From Candidatus Aminicenantes bacterium UBA6228 (GTDB lineage: Bacteria; Acidobacteriota; Aminicenantia; Aminicenantales; Saccharicenantaceae): a stretch of 64,000 bases of DNA. The position numbers and the translations under genes are program-made. Of the stretch, positions 16,713 through 25,154 are shown piece by piece; within the stretch, counting starts at the first letter, position 1, and the number at the start of each line of letters is the position of its first letter. A model generated the notes under the pieces. That model ran no database searches. It was not told where the DNA came from and saw nothing but the letters and a program-made list of their open reading frames with translations. The stretch spans positions 186,001 through 250,000 of the forward strand of contig DJWO01000014.1 in assembly GCA_002441005.1 (NCBI GenBank). The letters run 5' to 3'.

Positions 16713-16721
16713 TGGTATAAA
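16713..16721 (+). promoter_or_regulatory. Extended -10 promoter before ftsH
   Basis: TGG followed by TATAAA (16716-16721) is an extended -10 element with no good -35 box, 13 bp before the ftsH start. The close spacing implies a very short leader, and no clear ribosome site is seen (GAGAAAAACT). Confidence 0.4.
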
Positions 16722-16734
16722 ATAGAGAAAAACT

Positions 16735-18630
16735 ATGGCGCAAAAAAATAGAGCGAGTAAAAATTTAATTTTTTGGATTGCTTCCCTCGTCTTGCTGGTT
16801 ATCCTCTGGAGCCTTTTCCCAACCGGCCCCAAGATTAAAGAATATACTTTTACCGAGTTTCTTGACCGGGTCGAGAAAAAAGATGTAGCCGAAGTCACCA
16901 TTCAGGACACTCAGGCTCACGGTAAACTTAAGGACGGGACAGCCTTCAAGACTACCTTGCCACCTATTTATGCCGACCTGATTAAAGAACTGCGGGATAA
17001 CCAGGTAAATATTGTCGTTAAGGATAATTCCAGAAATAGCTGGGTGGCCATCCTCCTTAACTGGTTCCCGATTTTGCTCCTGATCTTTTTCTGGTTCATC
17101 TTTATGCGCCAGATGCAGTCAGGCGGGAATAAAGCCATGGCCTTCGGCAAAAGCCGGGCCAAGCTCTTTTCTCCCATGCAGAAAAGAGTCACCTTTAAGG
17201 ATGTGGCCGGAGTGGATGAAGCCAAAATTGAACTGCAGGAAATAATAGAATTCCTGAAAGACCCCCGCAAATTCCAGCGGCTGGGCGGACGGATTCCAAA
17301 AGGCGTTTTGCTGGTTGGAGCACCCGGCACCGGTAAGACCCTGCTGGCCAGGGCGGTGGCCGGTGAAGCCAATGTTCCTTTCTTCTCGATCAGCGGCTCC
17401 GATTTTGTCGAGATGTTTGTCGGCGTTGGCGCTTCCAGAGTCCGGGACTTGTTTGACCAGGCGAAAAAACATGGTCCCTGCCTGATCTTCATTGATGAAA
17501 TTGATGCTGTTGGCCGGCAACGGGGAGCCGGGCTGGGTGGCGGGCATGATGAGCGCGAACAGACCCTCAACCAGCTCCTGGTCGAGATGGATGGCTTCGA
17601 TTCCAATGAAGGAATTATTGTTATTGCCGCCACCAACCGGCCGGATATTCTGGATACAGCTCTTCTTCGTCCTGGCCGTTTTGACCGCCGGATTATCGTT
17701 CCAATGCCTGATATCAAGGGCCGGGAAGAAATCTTGAATGTCCATGCCCGGCGGGTTCCGCTCTGTGAGGATACCAATCTCAAGGTGATTGCCCGTTCAA
17801 CCCCGGGCTTTTCCGGAGCAGATCTGGCCAATCTGATCAATGAAGCCGCTCTGATGGCGGCCAGAAAAGCCCAGAACTGCGTTAACATGCGGGATCTGGA
17901 AGAAGCTAAAGACAAGGTTCTGATGGGCGTCGAGCGGAAAAGCATGATTATCAGTGATGAAGATAAGCGCAATACGGCCTTCCATGAAGCCGGTCACGCT
18001 TTAATGGCGGCTCTTTTGCCCGAAGCCGACCCGATTCACAAGGTGACTATTATCCCCCGTGGACTGGCCCTCGGCTTGACCCAGCAGCTCCCGCTTTCCG
18101 ACCGCTACACCTATACTCAGAATTACCTTGATGCTCAGTTGTCTGTTCTCTTAGCTGGCCGGGTGACCGAAGAACTGGTTCTGGGTAAGATCACCACCGG
18201 CGCCGCCAATGATCTGGAAAAGGCGACGGAAATTGCCCGGAAAATGGTTTGCCAGTGGGGCATGTCAGATCTTGGCCCACTGTCCTTTGGCGAACGTGAC
18301 GATTTAATCTTCTTAGGGCGGGAACTGGCTGCTCATAAAAATTTCAGCGAACATACCTCCGAACTAATTGACGGTGAAGTCAAGAAAATAATCGGGCGGG
18401 CTTATGCTCAGGCCAAAAGCCTGATTGAGGTTAACCGGGATAAGTTGTTCAAAATTGCTGAGGCTCTGCTGGAGAAAGAGATTCTTTCCTCAGATGAAAT
18501 CACGGCTTTGATTGGTGCCCAGCCAAAAGCCGGTCAAGCTGAAGAAGAGGCGCCAGCAGCCGAAACAGCTCAGCCGGACAGCCAGCCGGGAGCTGGTAAT
18601 CTGAAGCTCGATAAACAACCCGAGTCTTAA
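16735..18630 (+). CDS. ftsH: ATP-dependent zinc metalloprotease FtsH
   Basis: The 631-residue protein has two N-terminal membrane helices (about 11-28 and 103-122) with a periplasmic domain between. The AAA+ module follows, with Walker A GAPGTGKT (about 195-202), Walker B CLIFIDEID and the second region of homology (ATNRPDILDTALLRPGRFDRR). The zinc protease has HEAGH near residue 417 and the third ligand in AANDLEKA. It degrades membrane and regulatory proteins as a hexamer at the inner membrane. The C-terminal 40 residues are a Glu/Ala/Pro-rich tail. It is followed 24 bp later by folP and heads the housekeeping block. Confidence 0.98.
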   Translation: MAQKNRASKNLIFWIASLVLLVILWSLFPTGPKIKEYTFTEFLDRVEKKDVAEVTIQDTQAHGKLKDGTAFKTTLPPIYADLIKELRDNQVNIVVKDNSRNSWVAILLNWFPILLLIFFWFIFMRQMQSGGNKAMAFGKSRAKLFSPMQKRVTFKDVAGVDEAKIELQEIIEFLKDPRKFQRLGGRIPKGVLLVGAPGTGKTLLARAVAGEANVPFFSISGSDFVEMFVGVGASRVRDLFDQAKKHGPCLIFIDEIDAVGRQRGAGLGGGHDEREQTLNQLLVEMDGFDSNEGIIVIAATNRPDILDTALLRPGRFDRRIIVPMPDIKGREEILNVHARRVPLCEDTNLKVIARSTPGFSGADLANLINEAALMAARKAQNCVNMRDLEEAKDKVLMGVERKSMIISDEDKRNTAFHEAGHALMAALLPEADPIHKVTIIPRGLALGLTQQLPLSDRYTYTQNYLDAQLSVLLAGRVTEELVLGKITTGAANDLEKATEIARKMVCQWGMSDLGPLSFGERDDLIFLGRELAAHKNFSEHTSELIDGEVKKIIGRAYAQAKSLIEVNRDKLFKIAEALLEKEILSSDEITALIGAQPKAGQAEEEAPAAETAQPDSQPGAGNLKLDKQPES

Positions 18631-18654
18631 GGATTTTGATTTAAAATTAAGGAC

Positions 18655-19554
18655 ATGATCCGGGATAAAAGCAGTCAGGAATCAAACGTTTTCCCGGAAG
18701 CCACCTATCCATTAAAAATCAGGGGGGAAATCTTAACTATTGGCTCGGAGCCCTGGCTGATGGGTATTTTGAATGTTACCCCCGATTCATTTTCTGATGG
18801 AGGAAAATTCTTCAAGCCCGAAAAGGCTCATGAGCAGGGGCTGGCCATGGTCGAGCAGGGCGCCAGAATAATTGACATCGGTGGTGAAAGCACCAGGCCT
18901 GGGGCCAGAGAAATCCCTTTAGAAGAAGAGTTGAACCGGGTTATTCCGGTTGTCCAGAAGCTGAGAAAACAGACTTCGGCTTATATTTCTATCGACACCA
19001 GAAAAAGTCAGGTAGCCCGGGCTGCCCTGGAGGAAGGGGCTGATTTAATCAATGATATCAGCGCCCTGAGGCATGATCCGGACATGGCCCAGGTGGTGGC
19101 CCGGTACCAGGTACCGGTGATTTTAATGCATATGCTGGGCCAGCCGGAAAACATGCAACAGGCCCCTCATTATGACAACCTTCTGTTTGATTTGAAATAC
19201 TTTTTTTTAAGCAGAATGAGAGAAGCCAGCCGGGCCGGCATCACGGAAGAGAGCCTGATTTTCGACCCGGGTCTCGGCTTTGGCAAAACAGCCGGGGATA
19301 ATCTCAGATTAATCAATAATCTCGACTATTTTCTCGGGCTAAACAGGCCAATCCTCATCGGCCCTTCCCGGAAGTCTTTCATCGGCAAAATCCTGGCCGC
19401 CCCGCCTGAAGACAGGCTGGAGGGAACCATTGCTTCGGCCGTCATCAGTTATCTCCGGGGAGCACTGATTTTCCGGGTTCATGATATCCTTCAAGTAAAA
19501 AGAGCTTTACAGGTCGCCAAATCTGTTGTAAAGGAAATAAAGGTGGCGGAATAA
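18655..19554 (+). CDS. folP: Dihydropteroate synthase
   Basis: The 299-residue protein has the family motifs GILNVTPDSFSDGG (about 37-50), IDIGGESTRPGA, ISIDTRKSQVA, DPGLGFGKT and the C-terminal RVHDI. It joins p-aminobenzoate to the pterin pyrophosphate in folate synthesis, in the cytoplasm. A roughly 20-residue N-terminal extension precedes the core. The gene ends one base before the cdaA ATG, so the two are tightly linked. The ftsH-folP-cdaA-cdaR-glmM order is familiar from several bacterial phyla. Confidence 0.96.
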   Translation: MIRDKSSQESNVFPEATYPLKIRGEILTIGSEPWLMGILNVTPDSFSDGGKFFKPEKAHEQGLAMVEQGARIIDIGGESTRPGAREIPLEEELNRVIPVVQKLRKQTSAYISIDTRKSQVARAALEEGADLINDISALRHDPDMAQVVARYQVPVILMHMLGQPENMQQAPHYDNLLFDLKYFFLSRMREASRAGITEESLIFDPGLGFGKTAGDNLRLINNLDYFLGLNRPILIGPSRKSFIGKILAAPPEDRLEGTIASAVISYLRGALIFRVHDILQVKRALQVAKSVVKEIKVAE

Positions 19555-19555
19555 G

Positions 19556-20329
19556 ATGCTGGAAAATGTCTGGATTATTTTAAGACACATGCAGTTGACC
19601 GATTTTCTGGATATTATTCTGGTTGCTTTTATTCTCTACTCGATTTTTGTTCTGATTAAAGACACCAAAGCCTACCAGTTAGCCACCGGCATTATTCTGG
19701 TCATTTTCTTTTTCCTTTTGACCCAGTGGGCTCATCTCTATGTTTCCAACCGGATTATCCGGGCTTTTATCAACTATTTGATTATAGCCATTATTGTTTT
19801 GTTTCAATCTGAGCTCAGGCGGTTTTTTACCGGCATTGGCTCTCATACTTTCAGACGTCCTTTCAAGCTGGGGCCTTTAAAAGAAAAACTGGAGGATATT
19901 TCCTTAGCGGTTGATTATATGTCCCAGAAAAAAATCGGGGCCTTGATAGCTATCGAAAAAGACATTGATTTATCTCCTTATGCCCAGCGCGGCAGAGTAA
20001 TTGACGCCGAGCTGTCCAAAGACCTGCTGGTCAGCATTTTTTTCCCGAAATCACCTCTTCATGACGGAGCGGTGCTCATCCGGGGGAATAAAATAATCGC
20101 CGCCGGCTGCCTGCTGCCGCTGGCTCCTACCCATACCTTAGGAGAGAATTTTTCGACCAGAACCCGGCATCTGGCTGCCCTGGGCCTGGCCCAGGAAACT
20201 GATGCCACTGTGATCGTGGTTTCGGAGCAAACTGGCGAGGTGTCATTAGCCACCCGGGGGAAAATAGAGAAACTGTCTAAAAAGGACTCAATCAGGCAGC
20301 GTTTAGCTGAGTATTTGAGGATAAGATAG
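19556..20329 (+). CDS. cdaA: Diadenylate cyclase CdaA (c-di-AMP synthase)
   Basis: The 257-residue protein has three N-terminal membrane helices (about 15-75) followed by a DAC domain. The active-site motifs DGAVLI (about 168) and RTRHLAALG (the RHR-like motif, about 203) and the strand SEQTGEVSLATRG are present. It makes c-di-AMP from two ATP at the inner face of the membrane. The next gene is its usual partner, a YbbR/CdaR protein, and then glmM, the classic cda operon. In known systems c-di-AMP controls potassium and osmotic balance. Confidence 0.95.
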   Translation: MLENVWIILRHMQLTDFLDIILVAFILYSIFVLIKDTKAYQLATGIILVIFFFLLTQWAHLYVSNRIIRAFINYLIIAIIVLFQSELRRFFTGIGSHTFRRPFKLGPLKEKLEDISLAVDYMSQKKIGALIAIEKDIDLSPYAQRGRVIDAELSKDLLVSIFFPKSPLHDGAVLIRGNKIIAAGCLLPLAPTHTLGENFSTRTRHLAALGLAQETDATVIVVSEQTGEVSLATRGKIEKLSKKDSIRQRLAEYLRIR

Positions 20330-20333
20330 GAAG

Positions 20334-21032
20334 ATGTTAAAAGATTTCCTGACAAGAAACTGGGAGCTGAAGCTGCTGGCGGTTTTTCTGGCCATCATTC
20401 TCTGGATCGTCATGATTCCAGAAGAAAAGACCTTCGCCGAGAAGACGCTGAGCTTGAACTTAGAACTCATCAATCTCCCTCAGGACATAGAGGTGGTGGA
20501 AAAGTCGGACACCACAGTTAATATAAAGATACGGGCCAGAAAGCGGGTGATTGGCCAGCTGGCTCCTGATGATTTCTCGGCTCAGCTTGATATGAGCAAG
20601 GCCAGCGTTTATCAGGAAGAATACCCGATCAACAGGGGCCTGATTAAAACACCTCCAGGAGTGGAGATCATCAGCTTTTCACCCGTTTATATCCATGTCA
20701 AGCTGGAAAAAACTAAAAAGATTGAAATGGAAGTGGTGCCGACGATTATCGGGAAGTTAGCCGAAGACCTGCAGTTGATTAAAGTTGAAGTCAATCCATC
20801 CAGGGTGACGGTCAGCGGGCCAGAAAGCAAGGTTCGCCCTAAGGATAAAGTCATCACCAGTCCGATTGATGTTTCAGCTCTGACGGACAGTGCCGTGGTA
20901 GAAGTAGATCTTATTCTCCCCCGTCCGGAACTCAGGCTGCTGGCTCTTTATCCCCGGGCCAGAGTAAATATTGTGATCGAAAAGAAGAATGGCAGCAACC
21001 CGAATCAGGAAACCAAAAAGGCCAAGAAGTAA
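20334..21032 (+). CDS. YbbR-domain protein, CdaR-like regulator of CdaA
   Basis: The 232-residue protein has one N-terminal membrane helix (about 10-27, WELKLLAVFLAIILWIVM) and two YbbR-like beta domains outside the membrane, with repeats of the type INLPQDIEVVEKSDTTVNIKIRA and PTIIGKLAEDLQLIKVEV. It starts 4 bp after cdaA. In Firmicutes the same neighbour modulates CdaA and interacts with GlmM. This one has fewer YbbR repeats than the four of Bacillus CdaR. The tail is Lys-rich. Confidence 0.85.
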   Translation: MLKDFLTRNWELKLLAVFLAIILWIVMIPEEKTFAEKTLSLNLELINLPQDIEVVEKSDTTVNIKIRARKRVIGQLAPDDFSAQLDMSKASVYQEEYPINRGLIKTPPGVEIISFSPVYIHVKLEKTKKIEMEVVPTIIGKLAEDLQLIKVEVNPSRVTVSGPESKVRPKDKVITSPIDVSALTDSAVVEVDLILPRPELRLLALYPRARVNIVIEKKNGSNPNQETKKAKK

Positions 21033-21157
21033 AAAATGACGGGGAAGAAAACTGACCTGGTTAATCTAATAATTTTCCGGGGTGACACAGGTTATTCAAT
21101 TTTTAAAGATTAATTTAAGAAAAACTTAAGCCTCAACGGGAGTCAGAAAAGCCAATC

Positions 21158-22501
21158 ATGGGAAAGTTGTTTGGAACAGACGGGTTAAGAGCTAAGGCCG
21201 GCCAATTCCCTTTAGAGAGGGGTGCTGTTTACCGCCTCGGCCAGGCCTTAGCAGTTTTTCTAAAAGAAAGAGGACGGGAGCCAAGAATTATCGTTGGCCG
21301 CGATACCAGGGAATCAGGCCGGTGGCTGGAAGAATATTTTTGTTCCGGTTTTGTCCAGGGTGGCGGCCGGGCAGTTTCGGCGGGAGTGATAACCACTCCC
21401 GGTGTTTCCTTTCTGACCAGAAAGGAGGGATTTAGCGCCGGGGTAGTCATCTCGGCCTCCCATAATCCCTATGACGACAATGGCATCAAGATATTTTCTC
21501 CCGGCGGAACCAAGATCCCGGAAGACTGGGAAGACTGGCTGGAAAAGGAGCTGCCCGGGGAAGAAATTAATGAAGATAGAATAAAAATAAAACCGGTTAA
21601 GGTTGATCCGGCCCTCAAAGCCGGCTATCTTCGTTCGCTCCGGGAGTCCTGGGCGGGAAGAAAAAAAGATAATTTAAAGCTGGTGATTGATTGTGCCAAC
21701 GGGGCGAGCTCGGAGCTGGCCCCCGAGCTATTCAGAAGTTTGAATTTTAAGGTGGTAGCCATTAATAACTTGCCTGATGGCCAGAATATCAATGCCGGCT
21801 GTGGCTCTCTTCATCCCGAAAACCTGGCCAGAGCAGTGGTTGATGAGCAGGCTGACCTCGGCATTGCTTATGATGGCGACGCTGACCGGGCCATCTGGGT
21901 GGATGAGAAAGGCCGTATTCTTAATGGCGACCATACACTATATCTTCTGGCTTTGTATTTTAAAGAGAAAGACCGGCTGAAAAATAATCTGGTGGTGGCC
22001 ACCACCATGAGTAATCTCGGGCTGGAGCAGAGTTTGGCTGAAAACGGCATCGGGCTCATCCGGACCAGAGTCGGCGACAAATATGTTTTCGAAGAAATGA
22101 TCAACCGTCAGGCTAATCTGGGAGGCGAGCAATCCGGCCATACGATTCTACTGGATTATGCCGTGACCGGCGACGGGCTGCTCACCTCGCTTAAGATACT
22201 GGAATTGATGCTGGAGAGAGGCCAGAGCCTGTCAGAGCTGGTTAAAGACTTCAAGCTTTACCCCCAAATCCTGATTAACCTTAAGGTCAGAGAAAAAGTG
22301 CCATTAAAAGACATACCTGGCTATGATGATATAATTGAAGAAGCAAGAAAAGAGCTTGGGCCTCATGGCCGGCTGGAAGTCCGCTATTCAGGGACTGAAC
22401 CTTTAGCCAGAATCATGCTGGAAGGACCGGAAGAAAATAAGTTGCAGCCGTTAGCCAGGAGAATCGCCAGTCTTATTGACAGCTTTTGTGGTCATAAATA
22501 G
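21158..22501 (+). CDS. glmM: Phosphoglucosamine mutase
   Basis: The 447-residue protein is of the alpha-D-phosphohexomutase type. The N-terminus is MGKLFGTDGLRAKA. The phosphoserine loop ISASHNPYDDNG (serine near 100), the metal loop DGDADR (about 239-244), the sugar loop GGEQSGH and the C-terminal phosphate-binding RYSGTEPLARIM are all present. It converts glucosamine-6-P to glucosamine-1-P for peptidoglycan and LPS. It lies 125 bp after the cdaR-like gene, far enough for its own promoter, though none is clear. The link to cdaA is known to couple c-di-AMP to wall synthesis. Confidence 0.97.
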   Translation: MGKLFGTDGLRAKAGQFPLERGAVYRLGQALAVFLKERGREPRIIVGRDTRESGRWLEEYFCSGFVQGGGRAVSAGVITTPGVSFLTRKEGFSAGVVISASHNPYDDNGIKIFSPGGTKIPEDWEDWLEKELPGEEINEDRIKIKPVKVDPALKAGYLRSLRESWAGRKKDNLKLVIDCANGASSELAPELFRSLNFKVVAINNLPDGQNINAGCGSLHPENLARAVVDEQADLGIAYDGDADRAIWVDEKGRILNGDHTLYLLALYFKEKDRLKNNLVVATTMSNLGLEQSLAENGIGLIRTRVGDKYVFEEMINRQANLGGEQSGHTILLDYAVTGDGLLTSLKILELMLERGQSLSELVKDFKLYPQILINLKVREKVPLKDIPGYDDIIEEARKELGPHGRLEVRYSGTEPLARIMLEGPEENKLQPLARRIASLIDSFCGHK

Positions 22502-22579
22502 CTGAAGACAGACAGGCAGGCAGTGGCCCGCCGGGAATCTGGATTAGAGGATAAATCAATATAATTTCTGGAGGCCAGA

Positions 22580-23293
22580 ATGAAATTAGCGGTAAATATC
22601 GATCATATTGCCACTCTGAGACAGGCCAGAGCTGCCCGGGAGCCGGAACCGGTGCTGGCGGCTTTGCTGGCCGAACAGGCCGGGGCCTCGGGTGTTGTTT
22701 GCCATCTTCGCGGCGACCGCCGTCACATTCAGGAAAGAGATTTGCAATTACTGAGAAAGGTCATAACCACCAAACTCAATCTGGAAATGGCGGCGACGGA
22801 AGAGATGTTAAAGGTGGCTAAAGAGATCAAGCCGGATACAGTTTCCCTGGTCCCGGAGAGCCCGGCTGAAGTTACGACTCAGGGCGGGCTGGAGGTCGTC
22901 AGCCAGAAAGAACATCTGACCTCTTACATCCAGGAGCTAAAAAAGGCCGGAATAAGAGTCAGCATTTTCATTGATCCCCTGAAGGACCAGATTAAGGCCT
23001 GCCAGGAAGCCGGGGCTGACCTGATTGAAATCAACACCGGCAAATATGCTGACGCCAGGACAGAAAAAGAGCGTCAGGTCAATCTGGAAGAAGTCAGACA
23101 GGCCGCTATTTTTGCCCGCCACTCAGGGCTTGAAGTCCATGCCGGCCATGGACTTGATTATCACAATGTCCAACCAGTTGTTGAGATTAAAGAGATTTCC
23201 GAGCTGAGCATTGGTTTTGCCATTGTGGCCAGAGCTGTCCTGGTTGGGCTGACTCAGGCCGTTAGAGAAATGCTGGAGCTTCTTCAAAAATGA
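22580..23293 (+). CDS. pdxJ: Pyridoxine 5'-phosphate synthase
   Basis: The 237-residue TIM-barrel protein has the family start KLAVNIDHIATLRQARA and the motifs GASGVVCHLRGDRRHIQ, LEMAATEEML, FIDPLKDQI, IEINTGKYAD and HAGHGLDYHNV. It condenses deoxyxylulose-5-P with aminoacetone-P to make vitamin B6 in the DXP-dependent pathway. The ribosome site GGAGG is 6 bases before the ATG. Its last 4 bp overlap the start of the M20-type amidase gene. Confidence 0.97.
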   Translation: MKLAVNIDHIATLRQARAAREPEPVLAALLAEQAGASGVVCHLRGDRRHIQERDLQLLRKVITTKLNLEMAATEEMLKVAKEIKPDTVSLVPESPAEVTTQGGLEVVSQKEHLTSYIQELKKAGIRVSIFIDPLKDQIKACQEAGADLIEINTGKYADARTEKERQVNLEEVRQAAIFARHSGLEVHAGHGLDYHNVQPVVEIKEISELSIGFAIVARAVLVGLTQAVREMLELLQK

Positions 23294-24525
23294 TTGACCT
23301 TAAAATCAATTTTGACCGCTTATGGGCTGAGATAGAAGAACTGTCTAAGATAGGCCAGGATCAAAGGGGTGGTGTCTCCAGGCCTTCCTTCAGCCTGCCT
23401 GATTTAGAAGCCAGAAAATGGCTGATAGACAGGATTGAGAAGGCCGGTCTTACTCCCCGCCAGGACAGCGCCGGTAATATTTTTGGCCGCCTGCCAGGCA
23501 AGACTCCACAGGTGGTCATGGCTGGTTCTCATCTGGATACGGTTATTAACGGCGGACGGTTCGATGGCTCGGTTGGTGTCCTGTCCGCTCTCGAATGTTT
23601 GAGGCGAATTAGAGAAGAAAATTTTGAGCTTTACCGGACACTCGAGCTGGTGTCTTTCACCGATGAAGAAGGGAATCTGGCTGGCGATTTTCTGGGAAGC
23701 AGGGCTTTTACCAGCCAGCTCGGAGAAGGGCAGCTCAAAGCTACCAGGACACAATTCGGACCGCCGCTGGCCGAAATTGTGGAAAAGGCCGGGTTGAGTG
23801 TCGAGAATATTCCCTTAGCGGCTAAGGAGCGGCCTGAACTCTTAGCTTACCTTGAGCTTCATATTGAACAGGGACCTATTCTGGAAGAAGAAGAAGTGCC
23901 AATCGGGCTGGTGACGGCCATTGCTGGCAAGCGTTATTTCCAGGCCACTTTTGTTGGCCGGGCCGGGCATGCCGGTACCATACCGATGGAACTCAGGCAG
24001 GATGCCTTTATTTCTTTAGCTGATTTTGCTCTAAAAGCCAATCAACTCGTCCTCAGAAAATATGAAGATAACACTCTGACCATCGGGCGGGTGGTGCTAA
24101 AACCTGGCTCCTTCTCGATTATTCCGGGCGAAGCTGATTTCACTCTTGACCTCAGAAGCCTCAATTGCCAGGAGTTAGAGGAAATGGCAGAAGAAGTTCT
24201 GGCTCTGGCCAGGGAAGTAGCCTCAACCCGGGGTTTATCTTTTTATCAGCAGCTGGTGGATAGCACCGGTCCAGTCGCCATCTCCGAGCCCATTCTAAAC
24301 AGGCTGAAGGCTTTAAGTCAGGAGCTTGGCTACGATTACCGTCTTCTCCACAGCGGGGCCGGGCATGATGCTCAGATTATCGCCTCTATTTGCCCGGCGG
24401 GCCTGATTTTTATCCCCTCTTTACAGGGCTTAAGTCATGTGCCGGAGGAAGCTATTAATCCTTCTGACCTGGAAAAGGGAGCCAACCTGTTGCTTCAGGC
24501 TCTAATCGGGCTGGCCTCAGAGTAA
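23290..24525 (+). CDS. Zn-dependent M20-type hydantoinase/carbamoylase-family amidase
   Basis: The 411-residue protein has GSHLDTVINGGRFDGSVGVL (metal ligands H and D), SFTDEEGN, YLELHIEQGPILE, GRAGHAGTIPM (dimerisation and substrate contact) and a final GAGHDAQ. This is the AmaB/AllC/N-carbamoyl-L-amino-acid hydrolase group, which releases ammonia or CO2 from N-carbamoyl or ureido compounds. The exact substrate is not evident. It overlaps pdxJ by 4 bp and is probably co-transcribed, though no functional link to B6 is known. Confidence 0.88.
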   Translation: MIDLKINFDRLWAEIEELSKIGQDQRGGVSRPSFSLPDLEARKWLIDRIEKAGLTPRQDSAGNIFGRLPGKTPQVVMAGSHLDTVINGGRFDGSVGVLSALECLRRIREENFELYRTLELVSFTDEEGNLAGDFLGSRAFTSQLGEGQLKATRTQFGPPLAEIVEKAGLSVENIPLAAKERPELLAYLELHIEQGPILEEEEVPIGLVTAIAGKRYFQATFVGRAGHAGTIPMELRQDAFISLADFALKANQLVLRKYEDNTLTIGRVVLKPGSFSIIPGEADFTLDLRSLNCQELEEMAEEVLALAREVASTRGLSFYQQLVDSTGPVAISEPILNRLKALSQELGYDYRLLHSGAGHDAQIIASICPAGLIFIPSLQGLSHVPEEAINPSDLEKGANLLLQALIGLASE

Positions 24526-24571
24526 GCTCGTAGAAAGCTAAAGAAAAGAGCTCTACCCACTCAAGATTGAT

Positions 24572-24997
24572 TTAATCCGAATCTTCAGGCCCGGCAAAGA
24601 TCCGGCGCATTTCCTTGATCAAAGCCCGGTGTTTTTTATCGGCCAGCATTTTTTCTTTTGATCTCTTTGACCTTTTTCTCTTCTGCCGCCTTATTTTCTC
24701 TATCTTTTGTTTTTCCAGGCTTTCCTCGCCCCGGAGCTTTTCTTCCAGCTTTTCGACCAGAATTCGCCTGGCCAGAAAGCGGTTCAAGGCCTGCGACCGC
24801 TCCTGCTGGCATTTGACTTCAAGGCCGGTCGGCAGATGCTTGAGATAAACGCAGGTGGCCGCCTTGTTGACTTTTTGTCCGCCTTTCCCCTGAGAGTGAA
24901 CAAACTTTTCTTCGAGATCGGAATCTTTGATACCAAGTCCGGCCATCCTCTCCAGGAGATCTTTTTCTTTTTCTGGTCTAACCGGGAACAAGCCCAT
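24572..24997 (-). CDS. GGQ-domain release-factor-like protein (ribosome rescue type)
   Basis: The 141-residue protein has the class I release-factor catalytic loop VHSQGKGGQKVNKAATCVYL (GGQ near residues 39-41) without the stop-codon-recognition domain. The C-terminus is a basic tail (KIRRQKRKRSKRSKEK). This size and layout match the ArfB/YaeJ and C12orf65 group, which hydrolyse peptidyl-tRNA on stalled ribosomes, with the basic tail reaching into the mRNA channel. It has a ribosome site AAGGAC and converges on the M20-type amidase. Confidence 0.85.
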   Translation of the reverse strand: MGLFPVRPEKEKDLLERMAGLGIKDSDLEEKFVHSQGKGGQKVNKAATCVYLKHLPTGLEVKCQQERSQALNRFLARRILVEKLEEKLRGEESLEKQKIEKIRRQKRKRSKRSKEKMLADKKHRALIKEMRRIFAGPEDSD

Positions 24998-25154
24998 TTT
25001 TGTCCTTCTTTGTTTTTATTATATTAAAACTAACCGCCGGCCGCCAGCCCGGCCAGGACCGGCTGAATGAAATTCCGGTTGATAAATCGGCTAAAAAAAA
25101 TTATAAGTATAAGCCTGGTAAAAATTACAACAAGAAAGGAACTTATTTATAAAC

